From NCBI GenBank assembly GCA_008080515.1, contig VIKH01000029.1, forward strand, positions 1-33,669: 33,669 nucleotides of DNA, given 5' to 3'. This document shows, one piece after another, positions 24,258 to 33,669 of this stretch. A model generated the notes under the pieces. The model searched no databases. It saw only the letters and a list, made by a program, of their open reading frames with translations, and was not told the origin of the DNA. The position numbers were made by a program, and so were the translations under genes. Position 1 is the first letter of the stretch. Every line of letters begins with the position of its first letter. This DNA is from Gallionellaceae bacterium. Lineage in GTDB: Bacteria; Pseudomonadota; Gammaproteobacteria; Burkholderiales; Gallionellaceae.

Positions 24258-27200
24258 CGTGTCGGAGCCGGCAGCAGCGCGCCCTGGTCGGGCAGGGCGG
24301 GGTTGGTGGTGTTGGCCACCGAGAGTATGCCGGAGGTATCGGCCAGATCCACGTTGCGCCCGGCCTTGACCAGCAGTTCGCCGGGGCCGGCGATTTGTAG
24401 CCGGGTATTTTTCTTGCCGGATGGAAGCCTGAAATCGCCACCTGCACTGACCGAGGTAAGATCGCTCGATGCACTATGCTGGATGTGCGCGTTCAGCGTG
24501 ACGTCGCCGTCGGCGCGGATATAAGCCGCCTTGGGCAAGGCCAGCCCCGGCCCTTTGGTGGACTGGTGTTCCGCGACATCGTCGCCGACCATCGTGATCG
24601 AGCCGTTTGCGGCCACGATGGTGACGGGCTCGTCGTCATCGGCGTGCAGCGGCGTGGCGGCATGTCCGGTTCTCAACTCGATCATCCTGGTGCCGAGCAT
24701 GGAAGAACTGGCCAGCGGGTTCGCGATGCCGGGCACCAGCGCCGGATCGGCATCCGACATGGCGAGATAAGCGACCCCCTCGGTGCTGACGTTGCCCGCC
24801 GCCAGCAGGTTCAGGTTGCCCTTGGGCGATGGGGCCATGACCAGCTTGCGCAGGGCGATGTTGCCGCTGAACGAAGTGGCCTCCACCGTGCCCGGATGCA
24901 ATTCCAGCGCCGGGGCAGCCGCAGTCGTCGAATTGTTCAGCCCGGTTGCGTTCTTGATATTGCCGCTCTTCTCCAGCCCGATCCTGACATCTCCGGCCAG
25001 AGAGCTTATCCGGAACGCGCTGCCGTCGCCGTAGGTCAGAAAGAAGGAGCTGTCGCCGTTCGTTCCCAGCGTATTGGTCACGTTCGAGGACTGCGCCCAC
25101 AGCGTGGGGTTGAACACCGTTTCGATGGATGCGCCACTGACGGCAGCAACCTCGGCGCTGGCGTCCTGCAGCGCCAGCGCGGTGCCGAACGTACCCGATG
25201 CAGCGCCAATTTCGCCGCCAGCAATCAAGCGAATATCGCCGCGCCCGGCATGGTAGACACCGCTCCGGATATCTCCCACGGCGCGCACCAGCACGTTGCC
25301 GCCGCCATCCACGCTGAAATTGCCGGAGCCGTCATCGGTATATCTTGCAGTCGTCGGCACGGAGGCGGAGAAATTGGTGATGTTGCCGCCCGCCTCGACC
25401 ATGACGTTGCCGCCGCCGAATGCGGCCACACCCTGCTTGAACAGGTCGGGGCGCACCCACCAGCTCACATCCTTGCCGCCGGTTCCGCCGCCCTGGCGGA
25501 ACAGCCACTGGTTGACCGTCTGCTGGGCGCCGCCGGAAAATGTTTTGCCGGTGATATTGCCCTGCGCCCGGATAGCGATGTCGCCGCCGTCCGTCAGGTA
25601 GCTGGCGGTGGTTCTGCCATTTTTGTTGGTCAGTGCCGATAGCGCTGGCGCATCGAAGCCCGTAACATCGTCGGCGGCAACCCCGGCGGTGTAAATTACC
25701 GAGGCCTCGTTGCCCATGGTCAGATCGCCGCCGGCAGCGATGCGGACATCCCCCGTCCCGGTTCGGATCAGCTTGCCATTGGCCAGCGTCAGATTGCCGG
25801 AGCTGGTGCTGCCGATGGTGTCGAGCGGATTGGCCGCCGCCGTGTCGGCGCCCGCGACCAGGCGGTAAGCCCACGATTTTCCGGACGCCAGATTCGCGGC
25901 AGGCGTCACGGCATCGAAACCGTCGTTGAGGCTGCCGTTCATCACCAGATTGCCTTTGGCCTTGAGTGTCAGTACACCCGCCCCGGCCATGGCGAGCGTA
26001 CCATTAGCCGTTGCGTCCAGATTCCAGTCACTGGACAGCGTCAGGTTGCCGCCGGAAGCGCGCACTTCGACCCCGGGCGCAAGCGTCGCCGCCACGCCAT
26101 CCTGCGTCGTCTTATAACCGGCCAGGATCGCGTCAGCCCTGCTGTTGAATGCCTGGGTGTCGGCTGCGAGCTGCAATTGCGCCTTGGTGTCCAGCGCGGT
26201 TTTTTCGTAGGCACGCACGGCTTCCAACCTCACCTCGCCCGCGCCGGTTACCGCCGCCGGAACATCCCCCGCCACATTGACTCCCGCGCCAACTGCGCCG
26301 GAGCCGTTGATGAGCGAGCCGCTTGCGTCACCGGAAACCAGTTGAAAACTGGTGCCGTCGTAAACGGCCAGATAAGTCTTGCCGGACTTGAGGTCGCTGG
26401 CTGCCGCAGCAGTCCCTCCTGCTTTCTGGATGCTCGCAAGCCCCAAGCCGTTCAGATGCAGCTTGGGGGTTTCGCCGGTATCCGCGTTCGGTGAAAAGGC
26501 GACGACATCCCCCCTAGTCAGCTTGCTGGAGTCAGCGAGGCCGGAAACGGTGGCAGCCATGGCGGAACCCGCATCGCCGGATATCAGCTTGAAACCGCCC
26601 AGCGCGCTGTCATAAATGGCATAGCCAACCTTACCCGAAGCGAGGTCGGTTTTTGCGGCAACGCTGCCGTTGCTCTTGTACAAGCCAGTCACGCCCAGGC
26701 CATTCACATACAGCTTGGGCGTATCGGTGAGTGAAGCATTGGGCTTGAAAGCAACCACGCTTCCATCGGCCAGGCCGGTCAAACCGGAAACGGTCGCGAC
26801 TACGGTTGAGCCCGCGTTGTTTGAAATCAGCTTGAAGCCGCCTTTGACGCTGTCGTACACCGCGAAATTGACCTGGCCGGACTTGACGTCGCCTGCTGCT
26901 GCCGGCGCACTGCCATCGCTTTTCAGGACGGGCTTGACGGTCAGCGCACCAATTTTTAACCTGGGGGTGCCGGTCGGTTGCGTGTTGGGCTTGAACGCCA
27001 CGATTTTGCCATCCGTCAGGGTAAACCCGGACACTGTGGCACTGATGGTCGAAATCCCGCTTGCGGTTGCAACCGTTGCAGCCACCGAGTTGTAAACCGT
27101 CCCAGTCACAGGGTTGTAAACCGCCGCCGCAACGGGGTTGAAGGCGCTATTGTCGGCGCCGGTGCGCCCCGCCCGCAGAGTGACCTGGCCGCTGTCGCCC

Positions 27201-30200
27201 ATGGTGTCGCCTGCCTTGCCGCCGGAAACATCAATTTGCGCGGCATTCGCCAGCCGGGTCACACCGTCCGCTGCAAACACTTCAGCCGAGACCGTGCCGC
27301 TGTCCGACGACAGCACGACACTGCCACCCGCCCCTTTCCCGTCGCCCACGGCAAGGCTGTCGCCCTCGCCGCGCGCCAGCAGCTTGCCTCCCGCCTTGAG
27401 TGTCAGGCCATGCTTCGCGTAGATCTCGATGCTGCCACCGTTGCTGCCGCTGGCATCTGCGGTGCCCGCCACGTCCACCTTGCCGCCATCGGCGCTCAAT
27501 ACGAATTGCTGCGCCAGCACGGTGTCGCCCGCCGCGATCGCCACATCCCCGCTGCGCACGCGCATGTCGCGCGACGCGATAAATCCGCCCTCGTTCAGCC
27601 GGGTGTTGAGCGCGCTGAAATCATCCAGCGTTCCGGTATCCAGCACGAAACTGCCTGCCTGCTGCCCGGCAACGGCCTGCCCATCCAGGGTGCCGCCCAC
27701 GGCTACGCTACCGCTGGTTGCGGCGACTTTCAGAGTGCCCGCATCGCCGCCCGCGCCGCCGGAAACGTTGATCGTGCTGCCGGTTTCGGTGTATACATTT
27801 CCGGCATCGGCCTGCAGCGTGACGCTGCCGCCCGGCGTATGCCTGGTAAATTTATCGAACGCCACCGGAACAGAGGCAACCTTGATGCTGGCGCCGTTCG
27901 CCACGATCAGATCGCCTGCGGTCGCCTGCGCGGCAAACTGCCCGGAAGGCAATTCCACGCTTCCGCCCAGGTTCATGCCGGTGGCCGCCACCATTTTGAG
28001 TTTTGCGCCCAAGCCGACGGCATCGGGCAGGGCGGCGGGAGCGGCGGCCTGCACCGTAGCCAGCGTGCCTGCTGCCGCAAGCGTGTAATCGGCGCCGGTG
28101 TCCGCACCGATGCGGGCGCTGGCGATATTGGTTTGGTTGGCATTTATTTCCGTTGAACCAGCCCCTTTGAAGATCACTTCACCTGCCGCGTTCAGGCTTG
28201 CCGTCTCAAAACCACCGATGACTGTTTTGCCGCCCGCGTTGCCGGAAAAGGTAATGGAATTTGCATTGACTTCCAGGCTGCTTGCCGCGCCCGTTGCGCC
28301 GGTCGGGGGCAAGTAAGCGGCTCCCGCCGAATTTTCGAGCGCCAGCTTATTCGCTGTCAGAGTCGCGATCTGGTTATCGGCCAAGTGACCGGCGATGCCG
28401 CCCGCATTGACGGTGAGGTCCAAATTACGGTTGCCGAAACTGACCGGGCCATAGACATCAATATTGCTTCTGCTGTTGAGGGTGAGCCTGGCGATGTCTC
28501 CCAGATTTGCTATCGCCGCATCATCCAGTTTCAGGCCGGTTTCATTGCCCGAATCGCCCAGCAGAATGCGGTTTGCGCCCAGCGTGGCCGACCCGCCAGC
28601 ATCTGCATCTATATTCCCGTTTAACGTGGCGGCCAGAGTCGAATCGAGCACGAGGGAGCGGCCGGCTTGAATACTCGCGCCTGCAACCACGTCCAGCGTA
28701 CCCGTTGCGGGGCTGGCTGAAGCACCGCTGCGGTCAAACTCGATGTCGTTGAGCGAAGATACCGCCAGCAAGGCACCGTCGCCGCTGGCGTGCAACCGGG
28801 TGACGCCGGTGGTTCGCTTGCTCTCTGCGGTGTTGATCGCCGCACCGCTATCCAGCGTCAGCGTATCTTTGGCCACTGCAACCAGCTCGCTCGCTTCCAG
28901 CGCATGTTCGGTATCGTTGGCAAAAGTCACCCTATCGGCGTTCGTGACGATGCTCATCCCGTTGCTGTCGTAGCTGCGGGTGCCCCCCAGCAGCAGGCTT
29001 TCCGCATTGAGCGCATTGAGCGAGTCCGCAGTCAGTTGCAGCGTTCCATCCTCTGCGCCGACAGCGGAAACCACGCTGATCCTGCCGGAAACAATATCTA
29101 CCTGCGCACCGCGCGCACCGTCGGCTTTTCCGGTCAGCAGGTCGGCATCCATCACCAGATTGGCGCTCGCATCCAGCACCAGTTGGCCGGCGTCCGATGC
29201 CAGGCGCGGCAGATCCCGGCCATCGCTTAACGCAAGCTCGCGGAAAAAGGGGTTGCCGGTGGTCAGCCGGTATTCCGCCGGCCCCTTGTAATCTTTGGTT
29301 CCATAGTTGTCGCGAAAGATAGCGCCATCCGTCACCCTGAAGGTGCTGTATGCGGCATCGCGGCTGGAACCGTCCAGCGTGGTACGGTAACCTGAAACCA
29401 GGGTCGCGCCGCCCGGCTGCGGCACGGCGCGCCCCGGCGCCACGCGGGACGTGCTCGCCTCCACCATGAAAGCGCCAGGCAGCAGCGCATAACGGCCCGG
29501 CAGCAAGATATAGGCGCCCGCCGCCAAGCCCGGTATGCCGGACAGATATACCGCATCGCCCGGTTTGAGGTCGGTGCCGATCTGGTAGTTGTAATCGAAC
29601 GGCGCGTATTCGCTCTGCATGGTTGGAACCACCGCATAGACGTTCGACTGCCCGAGAATATCCTTGGAGCCGCCGATGCCTTCGATCCACTCGTAGGCCA
29701 GCGTGTCGCCGCCGCCGGAGATGTCCACTCTGGCGCCAGCCCGCATCTCAACATTGACGGACTTCAGGCTGACGCGCTTGTCCGGCTGAGAACGGATAAC
29801 GCTGTCCATGTTGTCGGTATTGGGTCTGATGTCCAATGTCGGCTTGTACATATTCAATCCGCCCAACCCCGTCAAGCCGTAGGGGATCAACTGCCCTTCG
29901 GCTGAAACCGAGGTCAGACTGTCCGGCATCAGGGTCAGCCTGTCCGCCGCATCCAGCTCGATCTGGCCCAATGGAGCGAGCAGCGCGCCTCCCTGCACAA
30001 TCTCGTCCGCTTTCAAGATTAACTGGCCGCCCGCCGACAGCACCGGCTCAGGCGTTGCGCCGCCGGGCTGTACTTCGATGCGGCTGTTTGCGCCGGTCGC
30101 CTCGAACCGGAACTGCCCATTGGTGACCGGATAAACCTGCCGCGCGCGCAGAACGATCTCGCCGGGCGCCGCCAGCGATCCCGGGTAGTACGAGTTGAAG

Positions 30201-33200
30201 CCGCGACCGCGTATGTCCGTCCGGCTGTCCAGCAAGGTGGACTTGACCCCGGCCACAGCCAGGCTATTGCTCAAATCAATGAAATCTGCGGCCACCTCCA
30301 GTCTGGCATCGCCGGCAACCGGTGCCGAACCGCCCACGGCGCTGGTCAGGGAAATATATGGAGCCGACACGCGCGCCGTCCCGTTGCCGGTGACTTCGAG
30401 CAAACCGGCATCCAGCGTGAGCGCGGTGGGCACATCGAGATTCAGCCCGGAAGGCAGCACGATCCTGTCCTCCGGATTGGACAAGCTGACTTTCAAGCTG
30501 ACGCGGTCAAATCCCCCCTCGCTAATCTGTTGCGCGGAGATCGCGCCCGTGCCGACATCATCATCCGGGTTAAGGAGATCGGCGCCCGGGCTGACGATCC
30601 CGTCCAGCGCATCGCCTGCCTGCAACCCGTCCGCCCGGTTGGTTCTGTTCTGCGTGACGGTCAGCAGGCGCGCGCCGTTGGGATGGTCGGGGTGGCCGCT
30701 GACGTTCCCCGGTGTCTCGGTCGCACCGTTGAGGGCGAGCGCGAGTGTTCCGCCGGTGCCGCTGCCGGTCGCGACGCCGCGCAAATCGCCATCCAGCGCC
30801 AGCCCGTTGCGCGAGCTGACAGCGATGCTGCCCGCCGCGCCGTGCAGGGTTTCCCGCACGTACCCATCGGCGCCCGCAACATCTGCCTGCCCGGAAACGC
30901 CGGACACATCCAGCAGGCTGCCTGCTCTGGTGACGACTGCCGCGCGCTGCCCGCCATCAAGCGTGATATTGCCGCCGTTCAGCACCTTGGCATCGAGCAG
31001 GCCGCCGTTTGACGGGGTCAGTGCGTAGTAGCCAGCAGCGAGCAGCCGGGCGGTCTCGGCGACGAACAGGCTGAGGGTGTCGTCATAATCGAAGTTCGGC
31101 GTGGCCCCGGTAATGGTGGCGCTGATGTTGCCGGTCGGCGCGATCAGGCTGCCCGCGATAGTCATTTGCCCGCCCGCTGCCAGAGAAATGTTGCCTTTGT
31201 TGCCCGCGACCGATGGGTTATCGGTGCGCAGGGTAGCGCCGGCGAACACCACCAGATCGTCGCCTGAAGTGAAGCTCATGGAAGCCGGAGAACGCAGGTG
31301 ATCCGGCGGCAAGGCTGGTGCTGCAACCTGCTGTATCGGGTTGCCGCTCGCCAGCACCCCGAAGCCCGAGCGCGCCTGCAGAATCTGCATCTGCGGGTGG
31401 ATGACCGTGGAGCCGCCTCCGGCATCACCGATCAGCAGATCGGCGTCAGCCGCCGAGGCGTTCACGGTGTATTTCGAAAAACCGCCTTGCCCGAAGAAGG
31501 AGTCAGACAGCCAGAAGGTATTTCCTCCCACCGGTTGCTGGCCGCCCACTTGCACATCCTGCAGCGTGCTCAGGGTAAGCTCGCCGCCATTGCTGAAACC
31601 GAAAGACTGCACCTGGCCTTCATCCAGCCCGGCCAAGCCGCCGAGGGTAATGTTGCCGCCCTTGCCGCCTTTCAGTTTTCCGCCCGAGTTCAGCCAGGCT
31701 CCGGCGCTGGCATCCAGCAGCGTGTTCTCGCCCAGCGCGAGCGCATTGGCGCCCGCAACGGTTCCGGTAAGCGATATATTGCCGCCATCCAACGCGATGG
31801 GGGCCGTCTGCGCTCCGCCCAGCCCCGGCGTGTCGTTGGTCCACAGCCCGGCGGTGCTCAGGGTCACGCCATTCGCCACCCGCACCTCGCCGCCCGCAAT
31901 GTCAATACTGCCGCCCGGCGCCACAATATCGGCATTGATCGCGACGCCCCCGCCACCGGCCAGCCTGACGGAGCCTTTCGGGCTGGTCCTGACGGCAGCA
32001 TCCACGGTTATCTGGCCACCCTTCAGATCGAGATCGTCGAATCCGGAGCGCAGCAGCCCCATGCCCAACTGCGACTCGCCGGATTGCTCGACCGGCAACG
32101 CCGCAGTAGCAGCGAATCCGGCTGGCAACTTCCAGGCATCCTGCACCAGGCGGACCGCGCTGTTGAGCGCGACATGGAAGGCGCCTCCATCAGGCGACAT
32201 CTCGCGCTGGAAAACTCCGGCGCGGGTGTTCGCCCTGAATGTTCCTTCCAGCGCGGCTTGGTCTGCCGCAACCCGGATGCTGCCCGCAGCGCTGCCGTCG
32301 CTATAGCCCTGCTGCATGGTTCCGTGTGGCGAAGGCGCCATCGTCCAGGTGCGGGTCACCCCCCATTTCGGGTCGGTCACGCTGTAGGTTTCGCCGGTGC
32401 CCTGGTATATCTTGTCCGGCGTGGCCTCGGCAATCGGGATCAGCTTGCCGTTGTAGCGCAGGCTGCTTTCGCGGATCAGGCCGGATTGGTAAGTGATCGA
32501 GCCGCCGGAAACGTCCACCACGGCACCCTGGCGCACGATTACGCCGCCCGGGTCATCCAGCAGGGAAGAAGCATTGAGCGAGACGGTGCCGCCTTGGGAC
32601 AATTTTTCCGCCACGGTGCGCCCCTTGAGCGCGAGAAATGGCGCGATGTCGGTCAAAGGCGTGCCCTTGCGCGCATCCACGTAAATCTTTTCGCCAAACA
32701 ATGCTCCTCCCCGGAGCAGCGGGCTATCCTTCAATTGGTCGGAGTAGAGCTGGATTTCGAGCTGGTGGCGCGACATGGGTGCGGTCGCATCCAGGCCCGA
32801 GACATCTATCCTGGCGTGTTCGCCCAGATAGACACGGTTCTTCAACTCCTGGAATTCGGGGTCGGTATGGGCGGGAGCGCTTGAGGCATCGGATTTGGCC
32901 TCGACGGCCACGTTGCCGCCTCTGGCCTCGATCAGGCCATCCACTTCGATGCTGCGGCCTTCGATCCTGATGCGCGAAGGGGTGAATGCCTGCTGGTCCA
33001 GCACCTCCTCCTTGTCGCCGGTCTCGGCGCTCACTACGGTTTCGCTGGCCTGGCCGACCACCACCTTGCCGTAACGCATCCCGCCACCGGCATTGACAGT
33101 ATCCCGCGCCAGCAGGTGGATGGAGCCGTTCGCGCGCACCGAGGTGCTGGCCGAAATGCGGCCTTCCTGGTTCACCGCCAGCCCCACCAGCGTTACGTTG

Positions 33201-33669
33201 CCGCGCTGGGCAACGATCTCGCCGAGGTTCTTCGCGGCGCCTCCGGCGCTCACCTCCACCAGCAGCCCCGCCGGGTCTGCGCTGTCCGCGAGATAGACCT
33301 TTTCGCCCGCCGCCAAAATGGTCTGTCCGTCCGGCGTGGTAATCACGCCACTGTTGGTCACGTCTTTCGCCAGCAGCATCACGCGCCCGCCGCTGGCCGC
33401 CGTCAGCGCCGCCCCCTGCTCCACTCTGACGAAACCGCCGGTTCCGCTGAACACCGCTTTGGTGGAGTCGGAAAGAATGCCGTTATCGAACAGATCGTCC
33501 GTTACATCCAGCGTGCTTGCGGTCAGGGAGCCGACATTGATCTGCGCGCCGTTGCCGAAAATGATGCCATTGCCGTTGACGAAATACAGGTGCCCATCGG
33601 CCTTGACGTTGCCGGAGATCAGGCTGGGGTTGGCGTCGTGGATGCGGTTCAGCGCCGCCCAGGAACGGT
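24224..33669 (-). CDS. Giant filamentous haemagglutinin-like protein (N-terminus outside window)
   Basis: At least 3,147 residues are read from the right edge to the stop at 24224. The first visible residues include ALNRIHDANPSLISGNVKAD and GNGIIFGNGAQINVGSLTAS. This is the two-partner-secretion haemagglutination domain that guides export through a TpsB-type pore. Nearly all the rest is Gly/Ser/Ala/Asn/Asp-rich beta-helix (GSVRLAGGGGVAINADIVAP, GKGGNITLGGLAGLDEG). Three tandem 81-residue repeats of different character lie at 26303-27031. The signal peptide and first helix rungs lie beyond 33669. It would be secreted and stay on the cell surface as an adhesin or matrix fibre. The gene leads the ExbB/ExbD/TonB run on the same strand. 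No TpsB pore is in the window. Confidence 0.9.
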   Translation of the reverse strand, partial: RSWAALNRIHDANPSLISGNVKADGHLYFVNGNGIIFGNGAQINVGSLTASTLDVTDDLFDNGILSDSTKAVFSGTGGFVRVEQGAALTAASGGRVMLLAKDVTNSGVITTPDGQTILAAGEKVYLADSADPAGLLVEVSAGGAAKNLGEIVAQRGNVTLVGLAVNQEGRISASTSVRANGSIHLLARDTVNAGGGMRYGKVVVGQASETVVSAETGDKEEVLDQQAFTPSRIRIEGRSIEVDGLIEARGGNVAVEAKSDASSAPAHTDPEFQELKNRVYLGEHARIDVSGLDATAPMSRHQLEIQLYSDQLKDSPLLRGGALFGEKIYVDARKGTPLTDIAPFLALKGRTVAEKLSQGGTVSLNASSLLDDPGGVIVRQGAVVDVSGGSITYQSGLIRESSLRYNGKLIPIAEATPDKIYQGTGETYSVTDPKWGVTRTWTMAPSPHGTMQQGYSDGSAAGSIRVAADQAALEGTFRANTRAGVFQREMSPDGGAFHVALNSAVRLVQDAWKLPAGFAATAALPVEQSGESQLGMGLLRSGFDDLDLKGGQITVDAAVRTSPKGSVRLAGGGGVAINADIVAPGGSIDIAGGEVRVANGVTLSTAGLWTNDTPGLGGAQTAPIALDGGNISLTGTVAGANALALGENTLLDASAGAWLNSGGKLKGGKGGNITLGGLAGLDEGQVQSFGFSNGGELTLSTLQDVQVGGQQPVGGNTFWLSDSFFGQGGFSKYTVNASAADADLLIGDAGGGSTVIHPQMQILQARSGFGVLASGNPIQQVAAPALPPDHLRSPASMSFTSGDDLVVFAGATLRTDNPSVAGNKGNISLAAGGQMTIAGSLIAPTGNISATITGATPNFDYDDTLSLFVAETARLLAAGYYALTPSNGGLLDAKVLNGGNITLDGGQRAAVVTRAGSLLDVSGVSGQADVAGADGYVRETLHGAAGSIAVSSRNGLALDGDLRGVATGSGTGGTLALALNGATETPGNVSGHPDHPNGARLLTVTQNRTNRADGLQAGDALDGIVSPGADLLNPDDDVGTGAISAQQISEGGFDRVSLKVSLSNPEDRIVLPSGLNLDVPTALTLDAGLLEVTGNGTARVSAPYISLTSAVGGSAPVAGDARLEVAADFIDLSNSLAVAGVKSTLLDSRTDIRGRGFNSYYPGSLAAPGEIVLRARQVYPVTNGQFRFEATGANSRIEVQPGGATPEPVLSAGGQLILKADEIVQGGALLAPLGQIELDAADRLTLMPDSLTSVSAEGQLIPYGLTGLGGLNMYKPTLDIRPNTDNMDSVIRSQPDKRVSLKSVNVEMRAGARVDISGGGDTLAYEWIEGIGGSKDILGQSNVYAVVPTMQSEYAPFDYNYQIGTDLKPGDAVYLSGIPGLAAGAYILLPGRYALLPGAFMVEASTSRVAPGRAVPQPGGATLVSGYRTTLDGSSRDAAYSTFRVTDGAIFRDNYGTKDYKGPAEYRLTTGNPFFRELALSDGRDLPRLASDAGQLVLDASANLVMDADLLTGKADGARGAQVDIVSGRISVVSAVGAEDGTLQLTADSLNALNAESLLLGGTRSYDSNGMSIVTNADRVTFANDTEHALEASELVAVAKDTLTLDSGAAINTAESKRTTGVTRLHASGDGALLAVSSLNDIEFDRSGASASPATGTLDVVAGASIQAGRSLVLDSTLAATLNGNIDADAGGSATLGANRILLGDSGNETGLKLDDAAIANLGDIARLTLNSRSNIDVYGPVSFGNRNLDLTVNAGGIAGHLADNQIATLTANKLALENSAGAAYLPPTGATGAASSLEVNANSITFSGNAGGKTVIGGFETASLNAAGEVIFKGAGSTEINANQTNIASARIGADTGADYTLAAAGTLATVQAAAPAALPDAVGLGAKLKMVAATGMNLGGSVELPSGQFAAQATAGDLIVANGASIKVASVPVAFDKFTRHTPGGSVTLQADAGNVYTETGSTINVSGGAGGDAGTLKVAATSGSVAVGGTLDGQAVAGQQAGSFVLDTGTLDDFSALNTRLNEGGFIASRDMRVRSGDVAIAAGDTVLAQQFVLSADGGKVDVAGTADASGSNGGSIEIYAKHGLTLKAGGKLLARGEGDSLAVGDGKGAGGSVVLSSDSGTVSAEVFAADGVTRLANAAQIDVSGGKAGDTMGDSGQVTLRAGRTGADNSAFNPVAAAVYNPVTGTVYNSVAATVATASGISTISATVSGFTLTDGKIVAFKPNTQPTGTPRLKIGALTVKPVLKSDGSAPAAAGDVKSGQVNFAVYDSVKGGFKLISNNAGSTVVATVSGLTGLADGSVVAFKPNASLTDTPKLYVNGLGVTGLYKSNGSVAAKTDLASGKVGYAIYDSALGGFKLISGDAGSAMAATVSGLADSSKLTRGDVVAFSPNADTGETPKLHLNGLGLASIQKAGGTAAAASDLKSGKTYLAVYDGTSFQLVSGDASGSLINGSGAVGAGVNVAGDVPAAVTGAGEVRLEAVRAYEKTALDTKAQLQLAADTQAFNSRADAILAGYKTTQDGVAATLAPGVEVRASGGNLTLSSDWNLDATANGTLAMAGAGVLTLKAKGNLVMNGSLNDGFDAVTPAANLASGKSWAYRLVAGADTAAANPLDTIGSTSSGNLTLANGKLIRTGTGDVRIAAGGDLTMGNEASVIYTAGVAADDVTGFDAPALSALTNKNGRTTASYLTDGGDIAIRAQGNITGKTFSGGAQQTVNQWLFRQGGGTGGKDVSWWVRPDLFKQGVAAFGGGNVMVEAGGNITNFSASVPTTARYTDDGSGNFSVDGGGNVLVRAVGDIRSGVYHAGRGDIRLIAGGEIGAASGTFGTALALQDASAEVAAVSGASIETVFNPTLWAQSSNVTNTLGTNGDSSFFLTYGDGSAFRISSLAGDVRIGLEKSGNIKNATGLNNSTTAAAPALELHPGTVEATSFSGNIALRKLVMAPSPKGNLNLLAAGNVSTEGVAYLAMSDADPALVPGIANPLASSSMLGTRMIELRTGHAATPLHADDDEPVTIVAANGSITMVGDDVAEHQSTKGPGLALPKAAYIRADGDVTLNAHIQHSASSDLTSVSAGGDFRLPSGKKNTRLQIAGPGELLVKAGRNVDLADTSGILSVANTTNPALPDQGALLPAPTRCARLPSICAS
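26303..27031 (-). repeat. Three tandem 243-bp (81-residue) repeats inside the haemagglutinin
   Basis: Units at 26789-27031, 26546-26788 and 26303-26545 are each exactly 243 bases. Each encodes the order SG-L..G-VVAFKPNA, TPKLYVNGLG, a Lys-Ser/Ala-Gly-Gly block, DL.SG..YAVYD and FKLISGDAG. They are clearly diverged from each other. The unit resembles repeats found in phage tail-fibre proteins (pattern: function of a parameter, NVNGLG, GDL, YDGTNFQLV). It differs from the beta-helix on both sides and so looks like an inserted domain array. Confidence 0.8.

Noticed and set aside
26978-28156. 392-codon frame opposite the haemagglutinin
   Set aside because: Same cause: antisense of repetitive beta-helix codons.
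31298-32884. 528-codon frame opposite the haemagglutinin
   Set aside because: Gly/Ser/Ala-rich coding DNA on one strand often opens the other. No signal peptide or domain is visible.
24224-33669. CRISPR-like or tandem DNA repeats in the haemagglutinin region
   Set aside because: The repetitiveness is protein-level beta-helix. Only the three 243-bp units are true tandem repeats, with no regular spacers.

Overview
The window looks like a betaproteobacterial chromosome segment. It is GC-rich with high coding density. It carries an EpsD/EpsL/CAAX-protease exopolysaccharide locus of the exosortase (PEP-CTERM) type, a PEP-CTERM-like surface protein, a betaproteobacterial-style DUF2341-ExbB and a giant haemagglutinin-type protein. 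A Nitrosomonadales/Gallionellales-like organism is a reasonable guess, inferred from gene content only.

Layout. 1-1333: the start of a secreted protein on the minus strand, then a lone DDE transposase on the plus strand. 1334-4863, minus strand: an EPS/exosortase operon read epsD, CAAX-type protease, EpsL-like outer-membrane protein, then an exosortase that has lost its C-terminal half. 5029-6451, plus strand: an AAA-14/DUF4143 ATPase preceded by a near-perfect 35-bp palindrome, and the remnant of a RelE-like/helicase gene. From 6573 to the right edge every gene is on the minus strand. In reading direction this run starts with the giant haemagglutinin (5' end outside the window, C-terminus split off by a frameshift). 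It continues with a LamG-ExbB fusion, two ExbD proteins, TonB, a porin broken by two frameshifts, a periplasmic coiled-coil protein, a CBS-GGDEF-EAL protein, a PEP-CTERM-like protein and a histone-like DUF2934 protein. It ends with glycogen phosphorylase, a long pyruvate-kinase homologue, an LpxH-like pyrophosphatase, diacylglycerol kinase and a glycosyltransferase.

How they may work together. The right half has the look of one surface machine. It holds a proton-driven ExbB/ExbD/TonB complex whose ExbB carries a periplasmic lectin-like domain, an outer-membrane porin, a periplasmic coiled-coil protein and a giant beta-helical adhesin. A c-di-GMP enzyme and a PEP-CTERM-like protein lie next to it. 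The left half adds capsule/EPS assembly, and the middle adds lipid and glycogen metabolism. The joint role of the Ton-like cluster and the adhesin is inference from gene order.

Several genes are broken: exosortase, helicase/RelE, porin (twice) and haemagglutinin (once). This is either real decay or indel error in the assembly, and reads would decide. The intergenic space holds REP-like and three-armed palindromic repeats, and two fossil copies of the 3' end of the coiled-coil gene. I saw no tRNA, rRNA or CRISPR array.
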